A DNA stretch of 39,261 bases from Chloroflexaceae bacterium (GCA_012032475.1 JAAUSY010000020.1:1-39261), one strand, 5' to 3'; counted from the first letter of the stretch, positions 24,156 through 33,204 are shown. The notes: generated by a model from the sequence alone, not told the origin. Numbers and translations: made by a program.

Positions 24156-25943
24156 TCATACATACCGCGCAAAAATCCGACGGTAGGCCTCGCTGTGAGC
24201 CATCAGTTCTTCGTGGGTGCCCTGGGCTGCCAGTTCTCCCCGCCGCAGCACAAGAATGCGGTCGGCCCAGCGAATCTGGGAGATGCGGTGGGTGATGAGC
24301 AGGGTGGTGCGCCCCTGGAGAATGCGCCGGATGGCATGCTGAATCTGGTCTTCGGTGGCGCTGTCAATGGCGCTGGTCGAGTCGTCCAGAATGAGGATGC
24401 GCGGGTTGGTAAGGAAGGCGCGGGCGATAGCAATGCGCTGGCGCTGGCCGCCCGAAAGCGTCACGCCGCGTTCGCCCACCACCGTATCGTAGCCATGGGG
24501 AAGCTCCTGAATGAACTCGTGGGCCTGGGCTTCGCGGGCCGCCTGCTCAATCTCCGCATGAGTCACACCGTCCGAAGCCCCGAACGCAATGTTTTCAGCA
24601 ACCGTGCGCGAAAAGAGAAACACATCCTGCTCGATGGTGGAAATCTGCGAGCGGAGCGATTGCAAACTCCATTCGCGCACGTCCCGCCCGTCAATCAGCA
24701 CCCGCCCCCTGCTCGCGTCGTAGATGCGATTGACCAGCCGGGTCAGCGTCGTCTTGCCCGAACCGGTCTGCCCGACAATGGCAATCGTCTCGCCCGGCAG
24801 TGCATGAAACGTCATATCCTTGAGCATGGGTTCGCCATCATACTCAAACGTCACATGGTCGAACGTGATAGCTCCCTGGACCGTCTGCGCGACTCCCCCC
24901 GCGTTTTCGTCCAGTTCGGTTCTGGTCTTGATGAGCGTCAGGATACGTTCGGCCCCGGCCCGCCCGATTTGCGCCAGCGCAAAGCTGAACAGCGAAATGA
25001 ACGTGGGGAAGTTCAATATCGCCATCAGACCCATAAAGGCCACCACCTGCCCGACACTCAGCGAACCCTGGAGAAAGAGCAGCATGGCATGGCCGAACGC
25101 CAGACCATAGGTGACGCCATAGAGCAGGAGCGGGAGATAGGCCGCCTTGATTTTGCCCTCTTGAACGAACAGGTCGCGGAAGCGCCGCGCATGGTCGGTG
25201 AACTGCTGGAACTCGCGCTCTTCCTGGGCATAGGCCTTGACCACCTCGATGCCGGCAATGGCTTCCGCCAGGTGTGTGTTCATCACCCCGAACTGGGTGC
25301 GTTGCGCCAGCGTCACCGGCGTCAGGTCGCGGTTATAGGAGCGCAGGGCAATGGCAAACACGATCAGGAAGAGCAATGGCACGATGAGCAGTTCGGCGCG
25401 GAGCAGACCAATCGTCACCAGCGGGATAATCGTGCTCATGAGCGAGTCGAAAATCAGCGAGACGCCCGGATTGATCAGGAGATTGAGTTGGTGAACATCG
25501 TTGGTGGCGCGGGCCATAATATCGCCCACGTGCTGGCGGTTATGGAAGGTCTGGCTCTTTCCGAGCAGGCTGATATATAGCTCCTCGCGGGCATCCCGCT
25601 CGACGCGCTGTGCGGTGAATTCAGCCGCAAATGCGCCGCTGAGGTTGGTTACCCCCATAACCAGGTGGATACCCAGAATCAAGAGCGTCAGATTGAGGAG
25701 CTTGCCGGGGGTGGCATCGGGGGCTGCCACCAGGTCGAATGCCTGCCCGATGAGCACGGCAATCAGGCTGTAGAGGCTGTCGGTCAATATGGCTCCGAGC
25801 GCGGCAATGGCGGGCAGGTAGGGGTAGCGCAGGATGTGAGAGAGTATCCAGCGAAGCGGCGACGTCAGGTTGTAGGCGTGGGCGTCAGAGACGGTAAACT
25901 CGCTCCGCGCCGCCCCGATCTCCGGTTCAATTGGCGTAATCAT
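24156..25943 (-). CDS. ABC exporter half-transporter with non-canonical Walker B (Glu to Asp)
   Basis: This is a 595-residue type I exporter half-molecule. Membrane domain with six segments spans about 25-330. The ATPase domain follows, with Walker A GQTGSGKTTL, signature LSGGQRQRIAIARAF, Walker B RILILDDSTSAID (Asp520-Asp521) and switch His552 in LLITHR. In active exporter sites Walker B is followed by Glu. Asp here is the pattern of the degenerate site in heterodimeric exporters such as BmrC/TM287-type subunits, which need a partner with the intact site. No partner gene is adjacent. The ATG at 25943 overlaps the end of jetC by 17 bases, so translation is coupled to the SMC complex. Substrate unknown (drug, lipid or peptide export are the known roles of the family). 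Confidence 0.92.
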   Translation of the reverse strand: MITPIEPEIGAARSEFTVSDAHAYNLTSPLRWILSHILRYPYLPAIAALGAILTDSLYSLIAVLIGQAFDLVAAPDATPGKLLNLTLLILGIHLVMGVTNLSGAFAAEFTAQRVERDAREELYISLLGKSQTFHNRQHVGDIMARATNDVHQLNLLINPGVSLIFDSLMSTIIPLVTIGLLRAELLIVPLLFLIVFAIALRSYNRDLTPVTLAQRTQFGVMNTHLAEAIAGIEVVKAYAQEEREFQQFTDHARRFRDLFVQEGKIKAAYLPLLLYGVTYGLAFGHAMLLFLQGSLSVGQVVAFMGLMAILNFPTFISLFSFALAQIGRAGAERILTLIKTRTELDENAGGVAQTVQGAITFDHVTFEYDGEPMLKDMTFHALPGETIAIVGQTGSGKTTLTRLVNRIYDASRGRVLIDGRDVREWSLQSLRSQISTIEQDVFLFSRTVAENIAFGASDGVTHAEIEQAAREAQAHEFIQELPHGYDTVVGERGVTLSGGQRQRIAIARAFLTNPRILILDDSTSAIDSATEDQIQHAIRRILQGRTTLLITHRISQIRWADRILVLRRGELAAQGTHEELMAHSEAYRRIFARYV

Positions 25944-28900
25944 AGGCAGTGGTTGTTGTCAGGAGGGCAGCCTTCTCGCGAAAGAGCACCTCCCGCTGAA
26001 TATCGTAAACTTTTGAAGCGTTTCCTTCGCGGTTCTGCACATAGTGGCACACCGTGATGTACGGCTCAACCACGTGAATATTATCTTCGGGCGTGACAAC
26101 CAGCAGTTGCAACCCCAGGTGCTTGAAGAGTTCCATGGCAAAGCGGGCGTTGGCCTGGTCGGTCTTGCTGAATGCCTCGTCAATCACGACCAGGCGGAAC
26201 GAGGTGGCATGATGCCCCACCTGCCCCTCCGGCTCCAACCCGAAGAACTGGTAGGCGATGGCCGAGGCCAGGATGGTATAGGCGAGCTTGGCCTTCTGCC
26301 CGCCCGATTTCCCCGACGAGTCAGAATAGTGCTCCCGCTCGCTGCTGTCGCTCCGGTAGCGTTCGCTGGCCGAGAAATTCAGCCGGTTGCGTACATCGGT
26401 CACTTTGGCGGCCCACCGCGGGTCGCGGTCGAAGTGCTCAATCAGCGCTTTGATTTTCTGAAAACTGCCCTCGTGGTCGGCCTGGGTTCTGCGAGAGCGG
26501 CCAACGTCGGGCAAGCACCCCTTGAGCTGGTTCAGAAAATCCTGCATTTCGGCGTCGCGGTTGGGGGTGCTCTCCAGTTGAATGTAGGTCTGGGGGGTAT
26601 AGGGTATCGTCTGGAGCGCCCGGTTCAGCATCCCGATATTGCGCTTGATTTCCTCAACCTGCTCATCCAGGTCGGCCTTGAACAGTGAAATATCCGTGAT
26701 GATTTTCTCGTCCAGGAGTTCTTTGAAGCGCTGCCGGTAGCGCGGCAGGTCGTCATACTGGATGGTCTCCAGCATGCGCCGGAACTCGTCAATCGCCTCA
26801 ACCGAGGCATCTACCTCGCTCGTCTCTTCGGGGTAGTCGTTCTTATAGCTGAGCATCGCCTTTTCAATGGCCCGCTGGAGGTCGTTCATCTTGCGCTGGT
26901 CTTTGTCCATACGGGCCTGGTAAAACACCTTGAGGGTCTCTTCCCGCGACCCGACCGTGTCGAGGGTGAGCGGTTCGCCCTCCAGGTCGGTTTCCAGGTC
27001 GGCTTCAATGAAGGGAACGTATTTGCGGACCTCGTCCAGGGGAAAGAGGCTCAGGCGCGTCGCACAATCGTTGCGCTGCCGCCGAAAGCCCGCTATCCGC
27101 TCTTCGACCTTCCCCACCTCGCTCTGGGCCGTGTCGCGCAACTGGCTTGCCTCCGCAATGCGGGCGCGGATGGCGGTGTGCTGTTCGCGCAGTTGCTGCA
27201 AGTGCATTGAGCTTCGGGTCAGGCGCTGCTGCTCTTCCTCCAGGGCGTGCTTCTTCTGCTCCTCAGACTTCCAGTCAATGGCGGAGAAGTCGTCGAAGTC
27301 GAGGAATTGCCGAAACTGGCGCTGCTGCCCCTCGCACCGCTTGCGCTCGTCCTTGATAGCCCTGGCGGTTTCCTCCATCACACGCAGGTCGTGCCCCAGC
27401 CGGGCCCGCTCAACCTCAATGGCCTTGATTTTGTCCAGGTTGTTCCACCCCAGGATGAAGTTCCGGCGGTCGTTGAGCGACCGGCGGTCGTCCTTCTCGT
27501 GCTGCTCGCCGCCCCGCTTCATCATCCCGCTCTGGGTGATGGCGTAGCTCTCGCGCTGGAAGCGTTCCAGGCTCTCGCAGCACACATAATCGAACTGTTT
27601 GTTCAGGGTGTGGGCAAGCCAGTCATAGAGTGGGGTGTCGGGCTTGATAGCCAGTTTGTGGATGACGCTGTCACGCCCGATGGGTCGCATCGGGGCGTTG
27701 TCCCGGCGTTCGTGGACGCGGTAGAACACCAGGCGACCGCGCAAGTTCGTCTGGTTGACATAGTGATTCACGCGGTGGTAGTGGGGTTCGGGCACGAGCA
27801 ACCGCACCCCGAAGCTGAAGAGCAGCCGCTCGATGGCACCTTCCCACTCGTGCGCTTCGGGGCGCACCTGGAGCAACTCCCCGGCAAACGGCAGGTCCTC
27901 TTCGGCCATCTCCAGGTCGGTGGCTATCTGGCTGCGGATGCGCAGGTTGTCGAAGGGAATCTGGCTTTTGCGCTGCTGGAGCGACTCCAGTTCGCGTGAG
28001 AGTTCTTCGGCGTGGTCTTTGAGGTGCCTTCCCCGCACCTGGTGCTCAACCAGGTCATCGTTCAGCTTTTGCAGGTCGGCTTCGATATCGGCGATGTGCT
28101 CGCTGACCTTCAGGCGGTAGGTGTCGAAGGAGCGTTGGTCTGTACCGGCGGGGATACCGAGCAGCCGGGCCAGGTCGCAGTAGCGGGCTTCCTGCTTCTT
28201 CTTGTGAGCTATCCACTCATTCACATGGGCGATTTCCTGCTCCAACTGCTGGAGACGGTGGCCGGCTTCGTCCTTGCTGATGGCAATATCCAGCCGGGTC
28301 TGCTCCTGCCGCAGCGTCTCCAGGTCGTGGTCAATCGCCTCCAGCCGGGCGCGGAGGTGTGCCAGCCGGGCGTCATCGGTCGCGATGGCCTGCTCCAGGA
28401 GCGCCATCTTTTGCTGGGCGAAGTAGGCTGGCAGGGCATCGCGGCACCCGGCAATTTCGGCCACGCCCTGCCGCGCCTGTCGAAACTTTTCGGCAAGCTC
28501 CAGCAGCGGCACGAGGGCGGCCAGTTGTTCTTCGGCCTTCAGGATGGCGTTGTGCGAGCGGGTCAGGTTTTCGTAGTTGGCTTTGAGCTGGTCAATGCGC
28601 CCCTGCGGGTCGGTTCTTTCGAGCATGTGCTCGCGGACAAATTCATTGAGCGAGTCTATTTCCTTAATCGTGACGGTCTGGTTGAACAGATCGAGCGCCC
28701 GCTCCGAGCGCAGGCCAACGAGTTTGCGAAATTTCTTGCTATACTCCGTGAAGCTCTCGCACACGTCCACATCGGGTATGCTCTTGAGACGCTTCTTCAG
28801 TTCGGCGACGGTCGGCGTGGCGGTCACATCGAAGTGCTGCTCGATGGCAAGGTGCTCCTGGGCAACCACAAAGAACTTCTGCACCACCCCCTCGTGCATC

Positions 28901-29307
28901 CAGAAGACCTGCGCCAGGGTGACTTCCTGCCCGCTTTCCTGGTTGGCAAAGCCGGCCAGCAGCACGGAATAGTCTCCCTTGCCGCGCAAGAACTGCGTCC
29001 TGGAGCCGGTTTCTTCGTTGCGGAGCCTGCCATAGGCTCCCAGGACATAGGTTTTTTCCTCGCGTTCGCGCCGCCCGGAGCCAGACGCCTTGTTGTAGGC
29101 CCGCCGCTTGTTGGGGACCAGCAGCGTGAGCAGGGCATCCACCAGGGTAGATTTCCCCGACCCGTTGGCTCCTGTGAGCAGCGAGGTGCTGCCGCCGGGT
29201 TGGATGCTCCAGATTTTGCCGTGGAAGGTGCCCCAGTTCCACACTTCGAGCCGGTGGAGCCGGAAGCCGGGCTGTGGCGGGGTGGGCGCTTGCTCATGCT
29301 CGCTCAT
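25927..29307 (-). CDS. jetC: JetC/MksB-type SMC-like ATPase
   Basis: The protein is 1126 residues from ATG 29307, which has AGGAGGG upstream; an extension to 29364 overlaps jetB too far and is not used. The N-terminal ATPase half has Walker A LLTGANGSGKSTLVDALLTLL followed by the family-typical PNKRRAYNKASG. A long double coiled coil lies in the middle, with a hinge-like region (about 430-620). The C-terminal half has signature SGKSGGQKAKLAYTILASAIAY and Walker B FRLVVIDEAFSKTDQANA. This matches the MukB-like SbcC-type subunit of Wadjet (JetC) and of the MksFEB condensin. It forms an ATP-driven loop-extruding complex with JetA and JetB on DNA. The gene overlaps jetB by 14 bases upstream and the ABC exporter by 17 bases downstream. 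No JetD follows. Confidence 0.93.
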   Translation of the reverse strand: MSEHEQAPTPPQPGFRLHRLEVWNWGTFHGKIWSIQPGGSTSLLTGANGSGKSTLVDALLTLLVPNKRRAYNKASGSGRREREEKTYVLGAYGRLRNEETGSRTQFLRGKGDYSVLLAGFANQESGQEVTLAQVFWMHEGVVQKFFVVAQEHLAIEQHFDVTATPTVAELKKRLKSIPDVDVCESFTEYSKKFRKLVGLRSERALDLFNQTVTIKEIDSLNEFVREHMLERTDPQGRIDQLKANYENLTRSHNAILKAEEQLAALVPLLELAEKFRQARQGVAEIAGCRDALPAYFAQQKMALLEQAIATDDARLAHLRARLEAIDHDLETLRQEQTRLDIAISKDEAGHRLQQLEQEIAHVNEWIAHKKKQEARYCDLARLLGIPAGTDQRSFDTYRLKVSEHIADIEADLQKLNDDLVEHQVRGRHLKDHAEELSRELESLQQRKSQIPFDNLRIRSQIATDLEMAEEDLPFAGELLQVRPEAHEWEGAIERLLFSFGVRLLVPEPHYHRVNHYVNQTNLRGRLVFYRVHERRDNAPMRPIGRDSVIHKLAIKPDTPLYDWLAHTLNKQFDYVCCESLERFQRESYAITQSGMMKRGGEQHEKDDRRSLNDRRNFILGWNNLDKIKAIEVERARLGHDLRVMEETARAIKDERKRCEGQQRQFRQFLDFDDFSAIDWKSEEQKKHALEEEQQRLTRSSMHLQQLREQHTAIRARIAEASQLRDTAQSEVGKVEERIAGFRRQRNDCATRLSLFPLDEVRKYVPFIEADLETDLEGEPLTLDTVGSREETLKVFYQARMDKDQRKMNDLQRAIEKAMLSYKNDYPEETSEVDASVEAIDEFRRMLETIQYDDLPRYRQRFKELLDEKIITDISLFKADLDEQVEEIKRNIGMLNRALQTIPYTPQTYIQLESTPNRDAEMQDFLNQLKGCLPDVGRSRRTQADHEGSFQKIKALIEHFDRDPRWAAKVTDVRNRLNFSASERYRSDSSEREHYSDSSGKSGGQKAKLAYTILASAIAYQFFGLEPEGQVGHHATSFRLVVIDEAFSKTDQANARFAMELFKHLGLQLLVVTPEDNIHVVEPYITVCHYVQNREGNASKVYDIQREVLFREKAALLTTTTAYDYAN

Positions 29308-29917
29308 ACGAACCCTCCTGGTATTGCAGAAGCGCCTGCCGGATTTCGCCCAGTTTGTCGGCATCTATCTTTGCCTTGAGGATACGGCGAACCTCATACT
29401 GGTCGCTGTCGGTGCTCTTGAGCGACTTCAGAAAGCCCAGGTCAACCACCTGGTGTATCACCGTGTCAATGTCCTTGATGAGGCGGGTTTCGTTGGTTCG
29501 CTCCGGGAGAAACGGGCGCATCATGTCTCGCAGGGCGTCCTTCGAGAGCACCAGGCGGTCGGACGCCGTTTCGCGCAGGTCGAACTGCTGAAGCTCCTCG
29601 CGCAGGAGCACGCACAGTAGCGTCACGCGGTAGCCCAGTTTGTCGCGCCGCACCAGCCGCGGCAGGGTGGCGGCCTGGTCGTCGTCCTCCCTGGGGTCGG
29701 GTTGGTGCAGGTAGGCGTAGCCCTCGTTCTCGTCAATGCGAACCTCGATGCCAATGGTCGCAAAGTATTCGCGGATGGGCACCGAGTGGTTCAGCAGCAC
29801 CTTCCAGTGGTCCATATCGTCGTAGTACAGGATGCCCTGGAGCAACTTGATGAGCACCGGGGCGTAGGGTGGTATCGTCGCTGAAGTATCCATAACCATA
29901 ACCATAGCCATAACCAT
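29294..29917 (-). CDS. jetB: JetB/MksE-type KITE subunit (DUF4194)
   Basis: This 207-residue protein of the DUF4194 family is the small winged-helix (KITE) subunit that links the kleisin JetA to the SMC JetC. It shows the expected pattern: LIKLLQGILYYDDMDHWKVLL at the N-terminus, YAYLHQ, LPRLVRRDKLGYRVTLLCVLLREEL in the middle, and IDTVIHQVVDLGFLKSLK before the last strand. The start lies in a hexamer repeat that offers five in-frame ATGs (29917, 29911, 29905, 29899, 29893) and no strong ribosome site. The true start may be any of these. It follows jetA by about 30-50 bases and overlaps jetC by 14. Confidence 0.9.
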   Translation of the reverse strand: MVMAMVMVMDTSATIPPYAPVLIKLLQGILYYDDMDHWKVLLNHSVPIREYFATIGIEVRIDENEGYAYLHQPDPREDDDQAATLPRLVRRDKLGYRVTLLCVLLREELQQFDLRETASDRLVLSKDALRDMMRPFLPERTNETRLIKDIDTVIHQVVDLGFLKSLKSTDSDQYEVRRILKAKIDADKLGEIRQALLQYQEGSYERA

Positions 29918-29918
29918 A
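29890..29918. repeat. ATGGTT hexamer repeat at the jetB start
   Basis: About five units of CCATAA/CCATAG (ATGGTT/ATGGCT on the minus strand) give a run of in-frame start codons. Confidence 0.8.
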
Positions 29919-29944
29919 CAAGTACCCGTTGCCTGTGCTCCCCA

Positions 29945-31408
29945 TTACCTCCGGAAGACGACCTGGGGCAGGGTCATGCGGATGAAACGCTGCCCGTGGT
30001 CGGACATGTCGTGAAAGGTGATTTGCTCGCACTGCCCATCGTGGATGGTGTGGCGTTCTTCGCTGGCGGCGAGTGAGAAGTAGGCGATAATCTCTGGCAA
30101 GCCCTTCTGCACCGGGTAGTATGTGGTCAGTTCCGCCAGCGTGATTTCCGGCCGATTTTCCAGGATCGCCCCAATTTGCTGCTTCAGGATGGCTTCGTCA
30201 ACGTAAAACTGGCTACGCAAACTGCGGATGATGTCGCCGGGGGTGGCTTCGTCCGGTCGGCTCACGTTCCAGGTATTGAACACCGCTTCGTCCGGGCGCG
30301 TCCAGAGAGGCCGCTCCATAGGCAGGCGGATATCGGGCGGGCCTTCAATCTCCACCGAGAGCGCATCATCTTCAGCGGGCAGGGTGTGCATCATCTCCAG
30401 CGCCAGTTTCTTGATATCCGCGGCGAGTTCCAGCACGCGCCGGGTTTCCTGGATATGCTGCTCGTCCAGGATACGCCGGAGCTGCTCGGCCAGGCGGTAG
30501 TTGGACTGGACAATCTTTTCCCCGGCGTCAATGAGGCGCGGCTTGATGTCCCAGAGCAAGCGTTCTTCCTGGCTCAGTGGTCCCAGGCAGGGCAGGCTAT
30601 AGACCATGGTGAGCAGGTCGTGCAGTTCGTCCTGCTTCGAGGGCGACATGAGAAACTCCCAGAAGGCGTAGAAGCTGCGTCCCTGGTCGGACTGTTTGAG
30701 GGCTTCGTCCTCCTGGATAACGTGCGCTACTACGGACCCCTTCCGCACGCCCTCTTTCAGGTGCTCTTCGCGCACGGCGCGGGTGATATCCCGAAAGTTC
30801 TGCTCTACCTCTTTGAAGTCGGCAAGCAGGCGGCGGGCTTCGTGGTTCGCCTCCAGAAAGCGTTCGCTCATCTGGGTGGTGGTGAACTGCGGCACTTCCC
30901 CCGTCTGCCGAATGGTCGCAATCTCTTCCTGGATGACCGCTTGCTGCCTTTCCAGAAAGGCCAGGCGGGTCTCCACATCGCTGGTGCTTTCCCGTGCTAT
31001 CTCCTCCAGCAGGTCGAAGATATGCAGAAATCGCGACTCAGCCCCGATGAACGGCCGCCGGGTGAACCCTTCCAGCCAGGCCATGGCTTTTTCGGTGCCC
31101 GGCGTGAGTTCAAACACCGGGTCGTCGCCGTAGCGCTCATAGTACTGCCGCACCACCTGGTGGTCATCGTCGCACCACGTGTCCAGGTAGGTCTTTGCCG
31201 GTTGCGGGTAGAGGTCGGGGTGGCACTGGCGGATTTCCTCCTGATACGCTTCGAGTTGTTCGGTCAGTTCTGCCGAGGGGACGGTGAGGCGGTGGGCCTG
31301 CTTGAACGCCCGGTAGAGAAAGCCGATAACGAAGGCCGCGTTTCGCATTTGCAGCAGCCGGATGGCCGGTTCGCGCTCCAGGAGATAGGCGATGGTTTCG
31401 TAATTCAT
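29945..31408 (-). CDS. jetA: JetA/MksF-type kleisin subunit (DUF3375)
   Basis: This 487-residue, mostly helical protein of the DUF3375 family is the kleisin of Wadjet/MksFEB complexes. Typical features are the N-terminal helical domain (YLLEREPAIRLLQMRNAAFVIGFLYRAFK), KAMAWLEGFTRRPFIGAESRFLHIFDLLEEI, the region around VIQEDEALKQSDQGRSFYAFWEFLMSPSKQDEL, and the C-terminal winged-helix part (LAELTTYYPVQKGLPEIIAYFSLA). It bridges two JetC subunits and recruits JetB. It is the first gene of the operon, with a promoter candidate 37-65 bases upstream. No Shine-Dalgarno is visible; the bases before the ATG read CACCTCCGT. Confidence 0.92.
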   Translation of the reverse strand: MNYETIAYLLEREPAIRLLQMRNAAFVIGFLYRAFKQAHRLTVPSAELTEQLEAYQEEIRQCHPDLYPQPAKTYLDTWCDDDHQVVRQYYERYGDDPVFELTPGTEKAMAWLEGFTRRPFIGAESRFLHIFDLLEEIARESTSDVETRLAFLERQQAVIQEEIATIRQTGEVPQFTTTQMSERFLEANHEARRLLADFKEVEQNFRDITRAVREEHLKEGVRKGSVVAHVIQEDEALKQSDQGRSFYAFWEFLMSPSKQDELHDLLTMVYSLPCLGPLSQEERLLWDIKPRLIDAGEKIVQSNYRLAEQLRRILDEQHIQETRRVLELAADIKKLALEMMHTLPAEDDALSVEIEGPPDIRLPMERPLWTRPDEAVFNTWNVSRPDEATPGDIIRSLRSQFYVDEAILKQQIGAILENRPEITLAELTTYYPVQKGLPEIIAYFSLAASEERHTIHDGQCEQITFHDMSDHGQRFIRMTLPQVVFRR

Positions 31409-31444
31409 ACGGAGGTGACGATTCAGTGTGCCAAGACCCCCCCC

Positions 31445-31473
31445 ATTTTATGCCATGCTCGCTCAGAAAACAA
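31445..31473 (-). promoter_or_regulatory. Promoter candidate of the jet operon with a G8 start region
   Basis: On the minus strand: TTGTTT, 17 bases, then TAAAAT, followed directly by a run of eight Gs (31437-31444) that covers the predicted transcription start. Confidence 0.5.
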
Positions 31474-31535
31474 GTCCGGAATGTTCTCCTACCAGGAAAA
31501 GACTGGTCGTTCTGTCTTTTTTCGCTCGGTTGCCC

Positions 31536-31541
31536 TACAAT
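31536..31541 (+). promoter_or_regulatory. -10 candidate for the pyruvate kinase gene
   Basis: TACAAT lies about 110 bases before the ATG. No good -35 is found at 16-18 bases upstream. The gap shared with jetA is 243 bases long. Confidence 0.3.
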
Positions 31542-31651
31542 GAGGCCCAACGTTTGCGAGGCGAACGCCCGGCGGCCCGTTCGTCTCAGGTGCGCCTTGC
31601 GCCGCCATTTTTCCATTCTTTCTTTTTATCTTTTGAGGAGCAAGAGAAGCA

Positions 31652-33109
31652 ATGCGAAGAACCAAGATTATTGCGACGATTGGACCGGCCAGCAGCAGCC
31701 CGGAAACCGTCCGCCAGTTGCTGGATGCAGGCATGGATGTTGCCCGACTGAACTTTTCGCACGGAAGCCACGAATACCACGCGCAGACGATAGCCACCCT
31801 GCGCGTGGTGGCCCAGGAGCGCGGCCACCCGCTGGCGATTCTCCAGGATTTGCAGGGACCCAAGATACGCACCGGGCGGTTGGTGGAGGGGCAGCCAGTG
31901 GAATTGCAAGTGGGCAAGCCGTTTGCGATTACGACCCATGATGTGGAGGGGACGGCCGAACGAGTTGGCACCACCTACGAGCCGCTCCCGCGGGATGTGC
32001 ACAAGGGCGACCGCATTTTGCTTTCCGACGGATTGATTGAACTGCGGGTAACTGGCACCGGCGATGATGAGGTACAGACCGAGGTGGCGGTCGGGGGGAT
32101 ACTGCGCGAGAAACAGGGCATTAACCTGCCGGGCGTGCAGGTCAGCGCTCCTTCGCTCACCGACAAGGACGCGGCCGACCTGGTGTTCGGGTTGTCGCAG
32201 GGGGTGGATTATGTGGCGCTCTCGTTTGTGCGCCGGGCCGCGGATATCTCAGATATCAAGCAGCGGATTGCCGCGACGGACAAGAACGTGCCGGTCGTTG
32301 CCAAGATTGAAAAGCCGGAAGCACTGGACGACCTGGAAGGTATCCTGAAAGTCGCGGACGCGGTGATGGTTGCCCGCGGCGACCTGGGGGTCGAAATCCC
32401 CACCGAGCAGGTGCCACCCATTCAGAAGCAGATTATCCAGGCGTGCAACCACAACGGCGTGCCGGTCATCACCGCCACACAGATGCTCGACTCGATGATA
32501 CGCAACCCCCGGCCAACCCGCGCCGAGGCCAGCGATGTAGCGAACGCGATTATTGACGGGACCGACGCGGTGATGCTGAGCGGTGAGACGGCCAGTGGAG
32601 CCTACCCGGTCGAGGCGGTGCAGATGATGGCAAGGATTATCGAGGTTATCGAGAGGAGCCAGTGGAATATCAGCCGCGTTCCATCGAACATGAGCCTGGA
32701 GCCGCAGCACGACATTGCCAATGCCATCAGTTCGGCAACCCGCGCCATTGTGGAGGCTATGCCCGTGCATGCGATTGTGGCGCTCACGCTCACGGGCAAC
32801 ACCGCCCGGCTGATAGCCCGCCAGCGCCCGCGGGTGCCCATTCTGGCCTTCACGCCGTGGGAATCCACTTACCGTCGCCTGAACCTGGTGTGGGGCGTGA
32901 CGCCGGTGATGGGGGTCTATGCCGACCGTCTGGTGAAACTGAGCCGACATGTCTATGAAATCCTGCTGGATCGGCAGTGTGCTGGGCCGGATGACCTGGT
33001 GGTGCTGGTCGGGGGGCACCCGCTTGCGACCCTCGGCTCCACCAACTTCTTAAAGATTGTCCGTGTTGGTTCGCTGGACACTTCGGCGACGGATACGACG
33101 TTCGGGTAG
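31652..33109 (+). CDS. pyk: Pyruvate kinase
   Basis: The enzyme is 485 residues, in the normal range for bacterial pyruvate kinase. It transfers phosphate from phosphoenolpyruvate to ADP in the last step of glycolysis, in the cytoplasm. Signatures: RRTKIIATIGPASSS and MDVARLNFSHG at the N-terminus, the active-site region VVAKIEKPEALDDLEGIL, MVARGDLGVEIP, VITATQMLDSMI, and DGTDAVMLSGETASGAYPVEAV. The C-terminal allosteric domain is complete. ATG 31652 is preceded by GAGGAG. It is transcribed away from the jet operon. Confidence 0.97.
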   Translation: MRRTKIIATIGPASSSPETVRQLLDAGMDVARLNFSHGSHEYHAQTIATLRVVAQERGHPLAILQDLQGPKIRTGRLVEGQPVELQVGKPFAITTHDVEGTAERVGTTYEPLPRDVHKGDRILLSDGLIELRVTGTGDDEVQTEVAVGGILREKQGINLPGVQVSAPSLTDKDAADLVFGLSQGVDYVALSFVRRAADISDIKQRIAATDKNVPVVAKIEKPEALDDLEGILKVADAVMVARGDLGVEIPTEQVPPIQKQIIQACNHNGVPVITATQMLDSMIRNPRPTRAEASDVANAIIDGTDAVMLSGETASGAYPVEAVQMMARIIEVIERSQWNISRVPSNMSLEPQHDIANAISSATRAIVEAMPVHAIVALTLTGNTARLIARQRPRVPILAFTPWESTYRRLNLVWGVTPVMGVYADRLVKLSRHVYEILLDRQCAGPDDLVVLVGGHPLATLGSTNFLKIVRVGSLDTSATDTTFG

Positions 33110-33204
33110 ACAGGGAAGAAGGGGGAAGGAGGAAGGAGTGACGGACCTCCTGCATGACTGGCGTGGAGCGTGCGGGAGGTTCGTTCGGGGGTAGTTAGCC
33201 GCCG

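Noticed and set aside
28012-29379. Plus-strand open frame of 455 codons
   Set aside because: Antisense to jetC, which is supported by Walker A/B and signature motifs and by overlaps with its neighbours.
33110-33150. Terminator after pyruvate kinase
   Set aside because: The purine-rich stretch offers only a weak GGAGG/CCTCC pairing across a 13-base loop and no T-run.
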